The position numbers were made by a program, and so were the translations under genes. From Aquila chrysaetos chrysaetos (Eukaryota; Chordata; Aves; Accipitriformes; Accipitridae): a DNA stretch of 64,000 nt. Location: positions 57,194,224 to 57,258,223 of the forward strand of contig NC_044004.1 in NCBI RefSeq assembly GCF_900496995.4, read 5' to 3'. The notes under the pieces were generated by a model. That model had not been told where the DNA came from. It worked only from the letters and a program-made list of their open reading frames with translations, and did not search any database. Positions 61,160 through 64,000 of this stretch are shown one piece after another; within the stretch, counting starts at the first letter, position 1; every line of letters starts with the position of its first letter.

Positions 61160-61360
61160 TATTTTTGATTGTGTTAACCCAGGCGTAATTATGTAATTAT
61201 CCACAAAAATTTAGTCAGAGTTTTGCATATCTAAATCATTAACTTTAACAATTGACAGGCTGCTTTGATTAGTATTTTCACAGACTAGCATAGCATACAT
61301 TTGTCAGCTTTCCTATGATTAGTTGTAATTTGGAATTTGTTTATGCAAAATGTTTTTATT
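61160..61360. promoter_or_regulatory. Candidate conserved non-coding element
   Basis: High-complexity AT-rich block containing GCGTAATTATGTAATTATCC, AAATCATTAAC, TTTTGCATATC (octamer-like), ACAATTGACAGG (TALE-type TTGACAG) and TGATTAGT words, with no open frame or repeat. The TALE plus homeodomain word combination is characteristic of HOX/PBX/MEIS-bound enhancers. Conservation is untested. Confidence 0.32.
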
Positions 61361-64000
61361 GCTTGTTTGGGGGGGAGGGAAAAAAAGGAGGGCAGGGAAG
61401 ACATGTTTATCCTGTCAGGAGATTCTACAGAACTTACTAGGGTTGCTGCAAATGTATTTTTGCTGTGCTTTAATGTCATTAATCTGGTGAACTGATACAG
61501 CAAATGTTAGCTTGTGTTTGTTAATGGCGACAAGAACTCTGGGTGAGCACCTTTTGCCATGCGATGTCTTTGATTTTTAGATCAAAACTTAAGTAAATGA
61601 ATTCAGAAGCACCTAGCACTTTATGTAACACTATATTTTAAGTCTATTGCTTTCCAAAAACAATACTGATGGATCATGCAATCATTGTAAACATTTTAAA
61701 ATGCTGCTCATGTCAAATACTATAATGCCAGCTCAGCCTTTTCATTCAACACTGTAATCGATATCATAATTTAAGATGCAGTTTATTAAGCTAAGCAATA
61801 ATAAATGATTCCATCCTGCACCTGCTAGTGGATCAGTTTCTGTGTTAAACTCTCTGAAAGAGAAATCTGAAAGCCACACAGTTCATCCTTCACAAAGCAA
61901 ACCCAAATGTAGCAGAATTATGTTGATATGAGGTAGTGCAATGACTTTGCAGTACTGTGGTGTGGAGTCTGGTCATTCCTGTTACCCAATGGAGGTGAAG
62001 TGCCTGAAAGGTTTTATCTTTCTTACTCCGCTTCCCAAGTAAAGGCCACATGTGACAAAATGCATCTTAAAACAATGCATACACTACCTCTAGACATTTT
62101 GACTGGATTAGTGCCACCATTTTTCAGTGGCTGGTGGGCACGGCTTTTTCTCTGGTTGGCAGGGAGTTGAGGTAAGATCACAGTTCTTGCCTTGCACCAC
62201 CATTATGACTTCCATGTCTTGAAGCACTAGTAGTCTTCGCGTTATCCTTTTTTGTACAAATCATTAAAAAAATTGGGTAATCTCACTGCTTTCTGTGAAA
62301 ATTCTCCCATCCAGCAGCCTCCACCTGACTAGTTCATCAACATTCACACGACTTCTGAGAGGAGCAAGGGAAGCACGCTTTGAGTTCATAACCAGTAACA
62401 GATTGTGATTTACGACTTCATCTGCCCCATGGTAGCTGCAGTTTGGTAATTGCAGTTAAAACTTGCCCACTTCCTACATGATCCTCAGGGACCACTGTGA
62501 TGGGCACAGCATAAATCCTGGCTTTGCACATCCCACATATGTCTAATAAACTCACCTAGTTAGGCTTCAGTTTTCTCCGTCAGAAGGGGAGGTCTGCTTC
62601 AGACACTCATTAACAATTAATGTGAAAGACACATTAGATGGATAAATTTTATCTATTTTTTTAACCCTAAATAATTTCATATATATAAAAATAAATACCA
62701 TGCTCTCATTAGTAGATTATCTGAGCCCCATCATTCAACACTCTCTGCTCAGGCACCTGATGCTTGGTTTTAAAATCTTGCTTCCTAGGTACAGCTGACT
62801 GCTGGCATATTCACTGTATCAGCTCTCAAAAGGCTCGCTCGCTGCTTGGAATTCATGGGGAGCAGCCCCGTCTGTCTTTGTAGGAATTTTGGCTGCACGA
62901 CTGAGTACATGAAAATCAGGGAAGCCAGAAAAAAAGAATGATCTGTTACCTGAGTTTCTTTCACCATTTGAAATCCACTGAAAGAGAGGCATCTTTGTAG
63001 CACAAGCTGTTGGCAACTCCTCTCTCCAGAGCATATCATCAGTCCCAAGCTTGCAGTCTTTTATTCTTTTAATTTTAATTGGTAGCTCCTGCCTAGAAAC
63101 CAGTTGGGAATTGAATTGCCTGTGTGTTCCCCATGCTCCAGAGCAATTGCCTGTATATTTCGCGTGCCTCCGAGCAGTTGCCAGCCTGCTCCTCGTGCTT
63201 CCTAGTAAATGCCAGTAATCTGTGCACTGGTGTGTAAAACTTGCAGTACTTGATTACGTAAGGAAAGAGAACAGCACAAAATGCAGTGTATGCTGCTATT
63301 TTCACCTTACCTTAGCATATGCACTGTGTCCCAGCCTTTGGCCTCCGCACTGCGAGAGCAGCTCAGCTGGGAGTGAGGGAGGGGAGGCATCTTTAGAGGC
63401 CCTAGATTTGTACCAGTTTATGGATGGCCCCAAGTAATGTCCTGGAATTCTTGTACCACCCATCTCTACACCTCACCTGCCCATCCTGCTAACACTGACA
63501 TTAAGACAGCTTTGCACTGTTATCATCCTTACAACAGGATTAACATCTCACAGAGGGTTTTCTGCTGCAGGTTCACTGTTTCCCCATGAAGCTGAATAGG
63601 TCTCAGGTTCTGCCTGGATGGGAACAGTACAGTGCTGCTACTCTATCATCTCTTCTCCTTGCGCCAAGTCAAGGCAGAAGTATGCTAGGCTGGGTAGCAG
63701 GGATGAACAGAAGCCATTAATTAAATGGCTCATCTGTCCCTTTTAAAGCCACTTGTTTATGGACTCCATTTCAAGTCCAGTTGTTTCTTCCGCATTAAGT
63801 GGGATGAGTTAGCACAAGAGAGAAACAGATACAGGAAGGAAGGATAGGAAACTTGACTCTTCTATAATGTGTTCTCCCTACCAGCACAACCTCCAAGCAA
63901 ATGAAAGAAAGATAGCAGTGACTCACTTCCTCCAAGATTAGACCAAGAGGGAAGAAAACCCTCCAAATCACCAATCTGTGCAGACCTCCTGTCAAAGTAA
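61361..64000. other. Non-coding DNA, no gene seen
   Basis: AT-leaning sequence. The part 61720-61830 again has enhancer-like words (AATCGATATCATAAT, TTATTAAGC, AATAATAAATGATTCC). Beyond that no gene, mobile element or tandem repeat is recognised up to the end of the window. Confidence 0.5.

Noticed and set aside
1-64000. CRISPR arrays, operons, bacterial-type promoters or prophage
   Set aside because: No spacer-repeat pattern and no gene-dense coding; all tandem repeats are eukaryotic-type micro- or minisatellites.
1-64000. Known conserved microRNAs (let-7, miR-9, miR-124, miR-10, miR-137, miR-218 and others)
   Set aside because: Scanned by eye for their mature sequences; none was found.

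Overview
This 64 kb window looks like nuclear DNA from a sauropsid vertebrate, most likely a bird; a crocodilian or turtle is possible. The interspersed repeats I can recognise are decayed CR1-type LINEs. I see no Alu, L1 or B1 sequence and no operon-like gene packing. Overall repeat density is low. The DNA is mostly AT-leaning with two abrupt CpG islands, as in vertebrate promoters. No protein-coding gene, tRNA, rRNA or CRISPR array can be supported. The longer open frames are either compositional (microsatellites and GC-rich islands) or look like chance.

Layout. (1) 1-2170: a GC-rich promoter-like CpG island (about 940-2170) packed with GGA, GT and CCG microsatellites, with an upstream flank holding a nuclear-receptor-like site and long A and C runs. 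(2) 2171-26100: intronic or intergenic DNA with isolated AT-rich, homeodomain-motif-rich stretches (9300-9540, 17430-17600) that look like conserved non-coding elements, plus small palindromes and tandem repeats. (3) 26130-26680: a CpG-rich patch of only moderate GC. (4) 27215-28320: a degraded CR1 copy without a visible 3' end, and perhaps a short antisense CR1 tail at 28823-28990. (5) 28990-44200: non-coding DNA with long G and C homopolymers and a pyrimidine-rich stretch. (6) 44200-45124: an 11-bp tandem repeat, the second CpG island, and at its edge a perfect DR5 nuclear-receptor site of the retinoic-acid-response type. (7) 47280-48270: a small GC-rich patch, an exon-like segment and a TAAT-rich stretch with the look of a developmental enhancer. 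(8) 54959-55100: a decayed roughly 30-bp tandem repeat. (9) 56210-57325: a second decayed CR1 that keeps its 3' end. (10) 57326-64000: non-coding DNA with another enhancer-like stretch at 61160-61360.

Taken together (inference), two CpG islands about 43 kb apart, TAAT-rich candidate enhancers between and beyond them, and very few repeats fit the neighbourhood of a developmental regulator gene or a long non-coding RNA. The sequence alone does not name the gene. No previously undescribed molecular system is evident. The best leads are the DR5 site beside island 2, the 47.3-48.3 kb segment, and the CpG-rich patch at 26.1-26.7 kb.
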